Assembly (NCBI RefSeq): GCF_025755255.1
Contig: NZ_JALIEB010000016.1
Location: 19,706-83,705 of the forward strand
DNA from: Roseobacter sinensis
GTDB taxonomy: Bacteria > Pseudomonadota > Alphaproteobacteria > Rhodobacterales > Rhodobacteraceae
Length of the DNA: 64,000 bases
Direction: 5' to 3'
Positions 36,549 through 44,868 of the stretch are shown here, piece after piece. The notes beneath the pieces were generated by a model. It was not told the origin of the DNA. It worked only from the letters and a program-made list of their open reading frames with translations, and searched no databases. Both the position numbers and the translations under genes were made by a program. Within the stretch, counting starts at the first letter, position 1. Every line of letters starts with the position of its first letter.

Positions 36549-37760
36549 TTACCCTCTGCGCTGCTTGTCTGGAGGCAATCGCAGCAGGAGTGGTCCATAG
36601 ATCATGACGAACGCGCCGAAGCCCGTGATCCAGCCAAGGCCCGCGAGCAGGTGCAGCCTGTCCGCCTCGGACGGCCAGACCCCTGCACTCACCCGGGCCA
36701 GAACCGCCACGATCACAGCGACATAGATACCAATCGTTCCGATCCCGGCCGTCAGCGGCTGGCCAGTATGCCCCAGCGTGGCACGGGTCATCACGGCCAT
36801 CGTCATCAGCCCGATCGCCCCGGCCATCCAAATATGCTGTGCCGCTGCCGCCCCGAAGAGATCTGGCCGGAGAGTTTCTGCGGCGATGGCGAGTGCCCCC
36901 AGAGGCACAAGGGCATAGGCGACGTGCAGAACGGCAACCAGCGGTTCGGGTCCCGTGCGATGCCCGGCCCACCGTGCCAGACGGACAGTATGCGCAATGC
37001 CCGCCAGAAGAAGCGCGAGACCCGCGACCGAGTGATCCGGAAAGGCGACCCAGATCAGAAGCGCCGCCAGAAGCAGCAGCAGGGCGCCCTTGTCGAGTTT
37101 CTGCATTGGCGGTGTCGGCAATTGTCCATCGCCACGTTTGACCAGCCAATTGCGCGTGAAAGACGGCACAATCCGCCCGCCAATCACGGCGATCATCATC
37201 ACGCCAGCGCCAAGCCCCAGGCGCAAGCCATAGCCTTGCGCGGCATAGGAGCCAGTCGCGGCCTCCCAATGAAACAACGCATTGGCGAGCGTGAACACAG
37301 CCAGCATGCCAAGAACGAGAAGGTTCCTCCAATTTTTGCCCACGACAATCTCGCGCGCGATCATCAGGCCAAGGGCAACCGGCATCGCGAGGTCGACGAC
37401 GGCGACCACAAGAGGCGGCAGCAGCAGCGACAGCCCTACGGCAACGCGCCCTGCCACCCAAAGCGCAGCCAGCCCGCCCAACGGCCAGCCGACAATCGGC
37501 AGCCGCCCGGTCCAGTTCGGCACCGCCGTCAGCAGGAATCCCGCAACGACGGCCGAGAGATACCCGAACAGGAATTCATGCGCATGCCATGACACCGGGT
37601 CGAATGCCGTTGGCACTGTCAGCGCCCCGGACAGCATTGGCACCCAGAGCGCCATGATCAGCACGGCCCAGACCGCAGCCCCGAAGAAAAAGGGGCGAAA
37701 GCCGAATGTGAGCAGTGCCGGGCCGCGCCAAGCGCGCATTTGCTCAGCCGTGGAGCTCAT
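36549..37760 (-). CDS. nnrS: NnrS, haem-copper membrane protein for nitrosative stress
   Basis: A 403-aa protein with about twelve helices. Family marks are FRPFFFGAAVWAVLIMALW near the N-terminus and DPVSWHAHEFLFGYLSAVVAGFLLTAVPNWTG (split over residues 55-85), and later GRIVPSFTRNWL. NnrS protects cells from nitrosative stress and is usually induced by NO. It overlaps the cyclo-ligase gene by 4 bases at its start. Confidence 0.93.
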   Translation of the reverse strand: MSSTAEQMRAWRGPALLTFGFRPFFFGAAVWAVLIMALWVPMLSGALTVPTAFDPVSWHAHEFLFGYLSAVVAGFLLTAVPNWTGRLPIVGWPLGGLAALWVAGRVAVGLSLLLPPLVVAVVDLAMPVALGLMIAREIVVGKNWRNLLVLGMLAVFTLANALFHWEAATGSYAAQGYGLRLGLGAGVMMIAVIGGRIVPSFTRNWLVKRGDGQLPTPPMQKLDKGALLLLLAALLIWVAFPDHSVAGLALLLAGIAHTVRLARWAGHRTGPEPLVAVLHVAYALVPLGALAIAAETLRPDLFGAAAAQHIWMAGAIGLMTMAVMTRATLGHTGQPLTAGIGTIGIYVAVIVAVLARVSAGVWPSEADRLHLLAGLGWITGFGAFVMIYGPLLLRLPPDKQRRG

Positions 37761-38452
37761 GGTGTTTGCCTGGAAACTTGCACGCCCTCTTGGGTCAGGA
37801 TGACGTCCAAGGGAATATCGTGAGGCTGTGGGAAAATCGTTGTCAGGTAGGCGGAGTGAAACCCTATTCCGATGGTAAACGGCTGTGGCGTCAATGCGGC
37901 CAGCGTTCTGTCGAAATAGCCACCCCCATAGCCAAGTCGGAAGCCTGCGCTATCCCAGCCCACCAATGGCGCCAGCGTTATGTCGGGCGTCAGCGCATCT
38001 GCCTCGGGCGGCGGGACGGAAATGTTCCAACTCCCCAGCACCATGATTGTGTCGGGGGTCCAGCGGCGAAAAACAAGCGGCGCGGCCCTGTGTTCGACCA
38101 ATGGCAAAGCAAGTGTGACACCTGCCGCGTGCAGATCGGCCATCAGCGGTCGCAGATCGGGCTCTCCCTTGATTGGCCAATACGCCGAGACCACCCTGCC
38201 CTGCGCCCTGTCAAAGCGCGTAAACAACAGCTCTCGCAGATGCTCGGCTAGCGCCCTTCCCACGGCTGCACGGCCCCTGACGCTGAGCGCTTGGCGCTCC
38301 GCGCGCAGTCGCGTACGTTCCGACGCTCGCCATCGCGCCACGTCCCGCGCCTGTTCGGGATCCACCGCCATCGGATCAAAATAGTCTGGCGCGATCTCGC
38401 CCGCGAGGCACGGCGGCGAGGCGAAACGGCTTCCAGTGTCTGTGATCCCCAT
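37757..38452 (-). CDS. 5-formyltetrahydrofolate cyclo-ligase family protein
   Basis: A 231-aa protein of the 5-FTHF cyclo-ligase (MTHFS) family. It shows RLRAERQALSVRGRAAVGRAL at the N-terminal third, VVSAYWPIKGEPDLRPLM and the C-terminal signature FRLGYGGGYFDRTLA. Such genes often stand beside nnrS in Rhodobacterales. Whether it makes methenyl-THF or does something related to NO stress is open. The ATG at 38452 lies 13 bases after the hemerythrin stop. Confidence 0.88.
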   Translation of the reverse strand: MGITDTGSRFASPPCLAGEIAPDYFDPMAVDPEQARDVARWRASERTRLRAERQALSVRGRAAVGRALAEHLRELLFTRFDRAQGRVVSAYWPIKGEPDLRPLMADLHAAGVTLALPLVEHRAAPLVFRRWTPDTIMVLGSWNISVPPPEADALTPDITLAPLVGWDSAGFRLGYGGGYFDRTLAALTPQPFTIGIGFHSAYLTTIFPQPHDIPLDVILTQEGVQVSRQTP

Positions 38453-38465
38453 TTCGCGAGCGCCC

Positions 38466-38939
38466 TCAAGCCGGCTCGAACTGTGGGAACAAGACATCGT
38501 TTTCCAGGCGCATATGCTCCTCCAAGTCGCCGAGGAACTCTGCCAGTCCGGTGTAAAGCGCAGTCCAGGTGCCGCAGGCCCCCGCCGGCAAGGTCAAATT
38601 GCAGGTCAGACGGCGGATATCGGCAATTTCGGTGGCGTGATTGTCGTGATCAGCACGCATGACCGCAATCGGGTTTTCGATGCCGGGCATCCCCCCCTTG
38701 CGGATGGCGGGGAAGAGGATCAGTTCCTCTTTTTTCATATGCACTTCCATATCGCCGATCATCCGCTCTAACAGGTTGGACAAACCCTCCGGCACATCAT
38801 CATCACCGAAATGCACCGTTTCGACCCGTTCGGCCATCTGGGCAAGCAGCGGCAGCTGTTCACGGTGCCGCTCATGATAACGCGTTTCGATGTACCGGGT
38901 CAGCTCAGCAGGATCTTGTGGCGGGCTTGTATCAGGCAT
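38466..38939 (-). CDS. hemerythrin-domain protein (RIC/DnrN-like, without ScdA_N)
   Basis: A 157-aa di-iron four-helix protein. Ligand positions appear in IETRYHERHREQLPLLAQM, MIGDMEVHMKKEELILFPAI, MRADHDNHATEIADI and LEEHMRLENDVLFPQF, the pattern of the C-terminal domain of YtfE/ScdA/DnrN proteins that repair NO-damaged iron-sulfur centres. The N-terminal ScdA_N domain with its Cys pair is missing. It lies between the truncated haemoglobin and the cyclo-ligase under a likely NsrR operator. Confidence 0.9.
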   Translation of the reverse strand: MPDTSPPQDPAELTRYIETRYHERHREQLPLLAQMAERVETVHFGDDDVPEGLSNLLERMIGDMEVHMKKEELILFPAIRKGGMPGIENPIAVMRADHDNHATEIADIRRLTCNLTLPAGACGTWTALYTGLAEFLGDLEEHMRLENDVLFPQFEPA

Positions 38940-38954
38940 TGCAGCATCCTTTCG

Positions 38955-39416
38955 TCAGCGTAAGTTAGGAACGGTTTTTGAGTTGGCGCGAGCCGTGGCC
39001 TCCACGGCCATATGCAAAGAGTGTGCAATCCGCTCGGCGCGGATCATCACATGCGCGGCACCGGCAGGTGGGCAGGTCTCATAGGCGGTCTCGCGAAACA
39101 GGCTCAGCCAACGGTCGAAATGCGACCGTGATACCGGCAGATGCGCATGCGCTGGCACTGGTGCACCGTGATACTGCCCTGTCATCAACGCGACGGACGA
39201 CCAAAAGGCTATCATCCGCGCAAGATGTGGCTCCCAGTCGGTGATGCGGCTTGCGAAGATCGGTCCGAGAACACTGTCTGCGCGAACCTTACCGTAAAAT
39301 CGATGTACCAAATCCGTCAGCATCCCTTGATCGAGGCCGGTCTTGTCCATGATCGCGCGGGTCATCTCGGGTCGTGCTGATGAAATGCGCGGTTGTTCTG
39401 ATTGCATGCCGACCAT
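38955..39416 (-). CDS. group III truncated haemoglobin
   Basis: A 153-aa globin of the trHb3 class: LVHRFYGKVRADSVLGPIFASRI, the distal/CD region WEPHLARMIAFWSSVALMTG, and the proximal His in FDRWLSLFRETAYE with the conserved HLPVSRSHFDRW. Such globins bind and detoxify NO. The ATG at 39416 has AGGA 7 bases upstream; an ATG three codons later is possible. First gene of the operon leading to hemerythrin, cyclo-ligase, nnrS and nnrU. Confidence 0.9.
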   Translation of the reverse strand: MVGMQSEQPRISSARPEMTRAIMDKTGLDQGMLTDLVHRFYGKVRADSVLGPIFASRITDWEPHLARMIAFWSSVALMTGQYHGAPVPAHAHLPVSRSHFDRWLSLFRETAYETCPPAGAAHVMIRAERIAHSLHMAVEATARANSKTVPNLR

Positions 39417-39463
39417 TCTGGCGTCCTGAGGGTTTTTCCGTTGCACCAAGACGTAGACCTGCT

Positions 39464-39486
39464 AATGGGTATTGTAAATACCTATT
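39464..39486. promoter_or_regulatory. candidate NsrR operator between trHb operon and nsrR
   Basis: AATGGGTATT-N3-AATACCTATT forms an inverted repeat matching in 9 of 10 positions. It is placed 18 bases before the nsrR start and 47 before the haemoglobin start, so one NsrR dimer could control both. The arms resemble the AT-rich 11-1-11-like NsrR sites known in other proteobacteria. Confidence 0.7.
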
Positions 39487-39504
39487 CATGTAGTGGAGAG
39501 CCCT

Positions 39505-39918
39505 TTGCGTCTCACATCTTTTACGGATTACGGCCTTCGCATGCTGATGCGCATGGCTGGTGCGCCGGACCGCGCCCACTCCACGGCCGAGATGGCCGAT
39601 GAGTTCGGTCTGTCCCGCAATCACCTGAGCAAGATCATGCAGCGGTTGTCGGCAGCCGGTGTCGTCGAAACGCGGCGCGGGGGAGGCGGCGGAGCACGGC
39701 TTGCCAAACCGGCAAGCGATATTCCGCTCGGGGCGTTGATCAAGCTGCTGGAGGAAGATCAGCCCTTGGTCGAATGCTTCTCCACCGGAAATGCCTGCAC
39801 GCTCGATGGCTCCTGCGGTCTCAAAGCCCGCCTGCGTGTGGCCGAGACCGCTTTTCTGGAATCGCTCGACCGCAGCACGCTCGCCGACATCGCATTGCGC
39901 CGATCGCAGAGCATGTGA
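39505..39918 (+). CDS. nsrR: NsrR, NO-sensing Rrf2-family repressor
   Basis: A 137-aa regulator with an Rrf2 winged helix (LRLTSFTDYGLRMLMRMAG, then MADEFGLSRNHLSKIMQRL) and three Cys in CFSTGNACTLDGSCGL, the C-x5-C-x5-C ligand set of NsrR. NO destroys the cluster and frees the promoter. I take the TTG at 39505, since family members begin MRLTSFTDYGLR and GGAGAG lies 4-5 bases upstream; the GTG at 39493 would swallow that SD. Confidence 0.92.
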   Translation: MRLTSFTDYGLRMLMRMAGAPDRAHSTAEMADEFGLSRNHLSKIMQRLSAAGVVETRRGGGGGARLAKPASDIPLGALIKLLEEDQPLVECFSTGNACTLDGSCGLKARLRVAETAFLESLDRSTLADIALRRSQSM

Positions 39919-39927
39919 GACAGGATA

Positions 39928-40224
39928 ATGACGACATCACGTTCCAGGCCGACCACAACACCGGGCACGATTTCCTTTGACGGTGACCGCTTTCTGGTCC
40001 CGGCCGAACTGATCGCCACGGCGTTTGATCTGGCACCCGCCGACGTCCCCGACCTGATGCGGCACGGATCGATTACGAGCCGCAGTGAGACCGGGGTGGA
40101 GGAGGATGCAGGTCGTTGGCGTATCACGTTCTTCTACAATGGACGGGCGTTGCGTCTCACCATCGACGCTCAGGGGGAGGTCCTGAAACGTGCGCTGTTC
40201 GACACGCCCGGACGTTCCGGCTAA
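39928..40224 (+). CDS. DUF6522-like protein following nsrR
   Basis: A 98-aa protein with a core beginning ISFDGDRFLVPAELIATAFDL and ending FFYNGRALRLTIDAQGEVLKRALFD. I recall this pattern as DUF6522, small proteins found near NO and nitrite genes in Rhodobacterales; role unknown. AGGATA precedes the ATG, 10 bases after the nsrR stop, so it should be co-transcribed with nsrR. Confidence 0.75.
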   Translation: MTTSRSRPTTTPGTISFDGDRFLVPAELIATAFDLAPADVPDLMRHGSITSRSETGVEEDAGRWRITFFYNGRALRLTIDAQGEVLKRALFDTPGRSG

Positions 40225-40822
40225 GCGACGGCGGGGCCGAACGCGGCGTTTTCGGAATCACGAGCACGGCCAAGGCAAATCGGTCGCCCTCGCGTCGGGC
40301 GTCTCTCGATCCCGGCTGCCTGAGCTGTAGCCATCAGGATACCGGTATCGCAGGAGGGGGAGGTTTGGCCTTGCGCCCCGGCGCCCAGAGGGCGCCGATC
40401 CGGCTCTAGGCGCCTGCCCCGGAGCCATCCATGTCTCCGCCCTTCGGGTCACGATCCGTGGCGCGGAATTCGAAGGTGTGCCCGGCGATGCCGGGCACAT
40501 CGTTTATTGATATCCGCCTGACATCCGGACGACGGCGCGAACAGGGGCTCTGGTGCCGCTGGCGCGTCAGCCTCCGCCGGAGAAATCCGGTGCCTCCCGT
40601 CGGCTGATGCCGCCGGGTCCCTCCCGATTTCACCGCTCCGGCCCCCTGTGTCCCGCCGCCGCCCGGCCGCAGGTCGGGCTGTGCCCCTCCCTGCTCTGCC
40701 CTTCGGAAGACGCGGGGGTCTTCCGAACGTCAGAGACCGGGATGGCCCGCGCCCAAGGCGGACAATGGGCCACTGCACAAAAGACCCATGCCGCGCCAAC
40801 CACGAAGGAAAGGAGCGAGACC
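40225..40822. other. GC-rich gap at the border of respiration island and plasmid backbone
   Basis: About 600 bases without a supported gene. Reading frames cross it in several phases but give low-complexity Arg/Pro/Ala translations. It carries the upstream region of the next gene, whose SD (AAGGAGC) is at its right end. No insertion-sequence end or attachment repeat was recognised. Confidence 0.5.
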
Positions 40823-41191
40823 ATGGGCCTCGACCAATATGCCTATCTCAAGACACCCGAAAGCGGAGACGAAGGGGAAGTACCCGCCTTTGTCTGGCGC
40901 AAGCATTCCAGACTGCAGACATTCATGGAATCCCTCTATGTCGCCCGCACCGGCCTCTCGGCCAGCGACCTCAATTGCGGCGAGTTGATCCTCGCGCCGG
41001 AGGACATCGACCGTCTGGAACAGGCCGTCACCGACGGCACCCTGCCCCGGTGCGAGGGCGGCTTTTTCTACGGGCACCAGTTTCAGGACGAACAGGCTGC
41101 CGATTACCGCACCTACGACCTGGACTTCTGCGCATGGGCACGGGCCGAGATGCAGGCCGGATCGACCGTGGTCTATTCCTGCTGGTGGTAG
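40823..41191 (+). CDS. conserved plasmid protein of the MGLDQYAY type
   Basis: A 122-aa acidic protein starting MGLDQYAYLKTPESGDEGE, with many aromatic residues and ending in CAWARAEMQAGSTVVYSCWW. AAGGAGCG lies 6-7 bases before the ATG. Proteins with this start occur on conjugative plasmids of proteobacteria next to ParB-like genes, sometimes mislabelled as metabolic enzymes. No domain with known chemistry is visible. The following ParB-like gene is probably in the same unit. Confidence 0.8.
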   Translation: MGLDQYAYLKTPESGDEGEVPAFVWRKHSRLQTFMESLYVARTGLSASDLNCGELILAPEDIDRLEQAVTDGTLPRCEGGFFYGHQFQDEQAADYRTYDLDFCAWARAEMQAGSTVVYSCWW

Positions 41192-41332
41192 GTCGCCCGA
41201 CAGCGCCCCGGAGACGCCCTGAGCGTCTTTTGGGGCTTGGTCCCCTGCCCCCTTACCCCTCCATCGTCCTCCCGCGCCGTTCTCAGGGCGCAGGGGGGCT
41301 CTGACCATCCAAACCGAAAGGAGACCCTCCCC

Positions 41333-43189
41333 ATGACCAAGCAACACCCCATCCCCACCGACACAGGCAGCATCGAACTGGTGCCGCTGGACGCCCTCAC
41401 GCTCTCGGACCTCAATCCGCGCAAGAGCGTCTCGGAGGCCCATATCGACACGCTGGCGGCCAGCATCGCCCGTTTCGGTCTGATCCAGAACCTTGCGGGC
41501 CTGCGCACAAAGAAAGGCCGCGTCGAGATCGTCGCGGGCGGATGCCGCCTGCGGGCATTGCAGAAGATCGCCGCCAAGGCCGAGACCCCTGCCCCGGTCA
41601 CCGTCCCGGTGCGCATAACCGAAGATGCCGAGGAAGCCGCCATCTGGGCCAATGCCGAGAATGCCGCGCGTGAAGCCCTGACCCCGGCGGATGAAATCCG
41701 CGCCTTTGGGGCAATGACGGCCAAGGGCGCGACGGTGCCCGATATTGCGCTGGCCTTCGCCACCAGCGAGGCCCGCGTCTATCAGCGGCTGGCGCTGGCC
41801 GCCTTGCCCGCGCCGGTCGTTGACGCGCTTGCCGCAGGCGAGATCACCCTCGGCGCGGCCAAGGCCTTCACCCTGTCGGAGGATGCGGCGTTGACGCTCA
41901 CGCTTCTCGAGCAGATCAAGGGGCAGCCGATCTCCGAGGCGCAGCTGAAATCCGCGCTCACCCCCGAAGCGGTGACCGGCAGTGACCGCCGCGCGCTCTT
42001 TGTCGGCCAAGAGGCCTATGAGGCCGCAGGCGGCGCGATCACGCGCGATCTCTTTTCGCAGGCGGTCTATTTCACCGATCCGGCTCTGCTGGATGATCTC
42101 TTTGACGAACGGCTCGAGGCGGCGCGTGCCGCGTTGGTGGCGGATACGGGCTGGCTCTGGGCCGAGGCCAAACGCGAGCCATGGCTCAACTACTATGAAA
42201 TCGACCAAGCCAAGCTGATACGGCTCTACCCGGTCGAGGGCGATCTGAGCGACGCGGAGGCCGAGGATTACGACCGGCTGGCCGAGATGTGCGAGGCGGG
42301 TGTGCTCGACGCGGACGGCGAGGCGCGGCTGGCCGATCTGCAAGCCACTCTCGACGGCTCATACACCGAAGATCAGAAGCGCGTCTCAGGGTGTCTTATC
42401 CTTGTAAATCAATCTGGTAAGGTGGAGATCACCGCTGGTTTGGTGCGCCCCGAAGACAAGGACGTGGCCCTCGCGGCGGGTGTTCTCACCGCCCCCGACC
42501 GCCCTGCCCCCGCGCCGAAATCCCCCTACTCCCAGAAGCTGAGGGCCGACATGCAGGCGATCCGGCTGGCGGCGGTGCAATCGGCCCTTCTCGCCAAGCC
42601 GGACCTTGTGCTTGATCTTCTGGCCTTCGGCCTGTCGGAAGCCTCCGGGTCGTTCGAAAGCCTCTTTGATTTGCGCCTCGGACGTCCCAACAACGTCCCG
42701 AGCATCGAGAATGGGTTTGACCGCGAGCCGCGGCTTGATCACGGTCTCGACCCGACCGCCGCGTGGCAGACCGGTACCCGCGTCGATGATCTGGAGGAGG
42801 CCTTCGCCGCCTTTCGGGCCAGCGGCAAGAAGGCCCGCAACGCAGTCCTCACCGAAGCTTTCGCGCGCGCCCTGCCTGATCAGGCCGGGGACGAAGGTTT
42901 CTTTGCAGCCATCGCCGCCGAGGCCAAGGCCGATATTCGAGCCCACTGGACGCCCACAGCGGAGAATTTCTTTTCGCGCGTCTCCGCCGGGGTGCTGACC
43001 GACCTGCTTTGCACCTTTCTCGACTGCGATACCCGCGACGCGCGCGTGGTGGCCTTCGGCAAACTCAAGAAGGCGGAGAAGGCCGAGAAGCTGGAAAAGC
43101 TGATCGGCGATGCGACCACGCAGAAACTCATGGGGCTGACCTCCGAGCAGAAAGACAAGCTGGCGATCTGGGTCCCGGATTGCCTCTGA
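41333..43189 (+). CDS. large ParB/RepB/Spo0J-type nuclease-domain protein
   Basis: A 618-aa protein with an N-terminal ParB domain: IELVPLDALTLSDLNPRKSV, AASIARFGLIQNLAGL and VEIVAGGCRLRALQKI. A helical KorB/HTH part follows (VPDIALAFATSEARVYQRLALA, residues about 140-160), then a 400-residue C-terminal region unlike RepB. It is separate from repB and has no ParA partner beside it, so a role other than plasmid partition is likely. AAAGGAG lies 9 bases before the ATG at 41333. A hairpin terminator follows its stop. Confidence 0.9.
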   Translation: MTKQHPIPTDTGSIELVPLDALTLSDLNPRKSVSEAHIDTLAASIARFGLIQNLAGLRTKKGRVEIVAGGCRLRALQKIAAKAETPAPVTVPVRITEDAEEAAIWANAENAAREALTPADEIRAFGAMTAKGATVPDIALAFATSEARVYQRLALAALPAPVVDALAAGEITLGAAKAFTLSEDAALTLTLLEQIKGQPISEAQLKSALTPEAVTGSDRRALFVGQEAYEAAGGAITRDLFSQAVYFTDPALLDDLFDERLEAARAALVADTGWLWAEAKREPWLNYYEIDQAKLIRLYPVEGDLSDAEAEDYDRLAEMCEAGVLDADGEARLADLQATLDGSYTEDQKRVSGCLILVNQSGKVEITAGLVRPEDKDVALAAGVLTAPDRPAPAPKSPYSQKLRADMQAIRLAAVQSALLAKPDLVLDLLAFGLSEASGSFESLFDLRLGRPNNVPSIENGFDREPRLDHGLDPTAAWQTGTRVDDLEEAFAAFRASGKKARNAVLTEAFARALPDQAGDEGFFAAIAAEAKADIRAHWTPTAENFFSRVSAGVLTDLLCTFLDCDTRDARVVAFGKLKKAEKAEKLEKLIGDATTQKLMGLTSEQKDKLAIWVPDCL

Positions 43190-43216
43190 GCCTTCCTTCG
43201 TGGGAAGACCACCTGG

Positions 43217-43242
43217 CCCCGCTCCGGCGGGGTCTTTTTTTT
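43217..43242 (+). terminator. rho-independent terminator after the ParB-like gene
   Basis: CCCCGC-TCCG-GCGGGG forms a perfect 6-bp GC stem with a four-base loop, followed by TC and eight T. It lies 28 bases after the stop codon. Confidence 0.88.
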
Positions 43243-44014
43243 GTGCTCCGGCAAGCACGGGAACGAGATGGCCCAAAATTGTCCGGCGGCGGGGCAGAGG
43301 AATGCCCCCTGCCCCGCCGCCGGGCCGGCGCTGCCCGCGCGGGGGTCGCTGCGCGACGGGAGGTGCTGGGAAGGCACTCAGTGGGGGACGTCAGGCCTGT
43401 GGGGCTTCGAGCGGCCACTTGTGGCAGCTCCGGGGCGTGCCGTTGCGGCCAGTGGATCGCCCCGGTGGCCCATGTGGCGGGGCGGGCGCGTGACACCCGG
43501 CGCGCCGGGCATGGCGCTGAGACAGGTGGCCTGCCCGCTGCGACCTGAGCCGAAACCCTGATTGGTATCGCACGGGATCGCGTTGGAGCGACGACTGAGT
43601 GCAGCCGTTTCCGGGGTTTGCGGCATGGAACTCATGGCGGTGACTGGTGCCGCAGGTTGGGCGGCCGGTTCCTGGGCGAGACGCGGGATGGCGTGCCGCT
43701 TTGGGTGCCCGGCGACATGCATCGCCGAGGCGCAGATCCTGTCCGAGCCATTGGCGCTCATCGTGGCGGTCACCTGTTGTTGTCCGGGGGTCCGGCCCGT
43801 CTCCGACCGGTGTTGCTGAGCGTCGCCGGTGGCAGGGCGCTCCGGGAGCCGCAAAGGTTGGAGGCCGTCTTTTTCCCCTGCCCGTGCCGGGCATTCCGCG
43901 CGGATCAAAAAGCGCGGCCCCCTGCCCTTCTCCGCTGCGCTGCGCCTGCGGTGCTGTCCCTCGGACGCCCTGCTCTGGTCACCGGCATTGCAACACCAGA
44001 CAAGGAGACACGCA
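43243..44014. other. 770-base GC-rich gap between ParB-like gene and DUF736 gene
   Basis: No supported gene in any frame: all open frames give low-complexity Arg/Gly/Pro/Ala strings and none has a family resemblance with a ribosome site. It contains CG-rich inverted stretches around 43310-43350. The right end holds the promoter region and SD (AAGGAG) of the DUF736 gene. Confidence 0.5.
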
Positions 44015-44353
44015 ATGACCCCGAACTGCATCAAATTTGACGCCGCCGAGATCGGCACCGCCAAGGGCACCGGGTCGATCTCGACCCTGACCTTCGATCT
44101 CGACATCTCCGTGGAACCCGTGACCAGCGACAATCCGATGGCACCCACCCACCGGGTGCTCGGCCGCTCGCCCCGCGGCCGTCTCGTCGAATGCGGCGGC
44201 ATCTGGCGCAAACAGAACCGGGAGACTGGCGCGGACTATTTCACGCTGACGATCCGGGACTACGGGTTCAATGCCAATCTCGGCCAGGCGGCGCATCAGG
44301 ACGACCCGACCCTGCAGGCGGTGATCCCCTGGGGCCCGAAAGAGGCCGCGTGA
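44015..44353 (+). CDS. DUF736 family protein
   Basis: A 112-aa protein starting MTPNCIKFDAAEIGTAKGTGSISTLTFDLD. The family pattern continues in HRVLGRSPRGRLVECGGIWRKQN and FTLTIRDYGFNANLGQAAHQD. DUF736 proteins are found on alphaproteobacterial plasmids and integrative elements near replication and transfer genes, without a known function. AAGGAG lies 8 bases before the ATG; the longer open frame to 43829 is not a gene. Confidence 0.88.
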   Translation: MTPNCIKFDAAEIGTAKGTGSISTLTFDLDISVEPVTSDNPMAPTHRVLGRSPRGRLVECGGIWRKQNRETGADYFTLTIRDYGFNANLGQAAHQDDPTLQAVIPWGPKEAA

Positions 44354-44585
44354 ACCCGCGCTTGGCCGGGACACCCGGCCAACCCACCCGGGCTTGGGCC
44401 TGAGAATCGGGCCCCGATTCTTGCGAATGGGTGTGCTGGGGGTGTTTCTTGCCGGAATCCTCCGAGCGTGACCCCAGTGCGCGCCGCGCGGAAGACCGTG
44501 ATTGTGGCGCAAGCCTGCACGGGTGGTCGCAGGCAACGGCCATCTGGCTCCACGGCCCATGTGCGCGGATCGTGGTTTGTCTTTC

Positions 44586-44599
44586 TTGACAGCCGTGCA
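44586..44599 (+). repeat. TTGACAGCCGTGCA repeat, copy 1 (upstream of repA)
   Basis: One of three identical 14-mers; the others lie between repA and repB at 46089 and 46111. Repeats in these two places of repABC cassettes serve as partition (parS-like) sites bound by RepB and as incompatibility determinants. Confidence 0.7.
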
Positions 44600-44789
44600 A
44601 ATCAGGAAACATTATTAAAAACAACAATCTATAGTAATTCTGCCGCCGTCTGCGCAAAGACGCAAGGACTGGATCGGTATTGCACCCTACCAGATATTGC
44701 GGTTCCTCTTGCCCTATCTGCGGGGTCTTGTGGTCGCCCCGATCTCTGCCATGATCCGGCAGCGCTTTGCCGCCCGCTGAAAAAATCGT

Positions 44790-44798
44790 TGTGGATAA
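44790..44798 (-). promoter_or_regulatory. DnaA-box match upstream of repA
   Basis: TGTGGATAA is the exact complement of the DnaA box TTATCCACA. It lies 71 bases before repA. In repABC plasmids the main origin is within repC, so this may be a regulatory or accessory site; a single 9-mer can also occur by chance. Confidence 0.4.
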
Positions 44799-44833
44799 CC
44801 TACTTCCGCTGTAGTCACAGTTTAACGAAAGAA

Positions 44834-44850
44834 ATCGCGATAAAAGCGAT
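44834..44850. promoter_or_regulatory. inverted repeat before repA, candidate RepA operator
   Basis: ATCGC-N7-GCGAT lies 19 bases before the repA ATG. RepA proteins repress their own promoter by binding such palindromes. Weak evidence: 5-bp arms only. Confidence 0.35.
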
Positions 44851-44868
44851 ATTAGGCGAGGCGGCAGG

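Larger units (their letters stand above)
44354..44868. other. region upstream of repA with repeat, DnaA-like box and promoter
   Basis: A 515-base non-coding stretch with a marked AT-rich patch around 44605-44640 (ATTATTAAAAACAACAATC-like), one copy of TTGACAGCCGTGCA at 44586, a DnaA-type box at 44790 and a short inverted repeat at 44834. These are the parts expected in a repABC control region. No protein gene is supported. Confidence 0.6.

Noticed and set aside
43378..44211. 277-codon minus-strand frame in the gap before the DUF736 gene
   Set aside because: Overlaps the DUF736 gene on the other strand, low-complexity translation and no SD.
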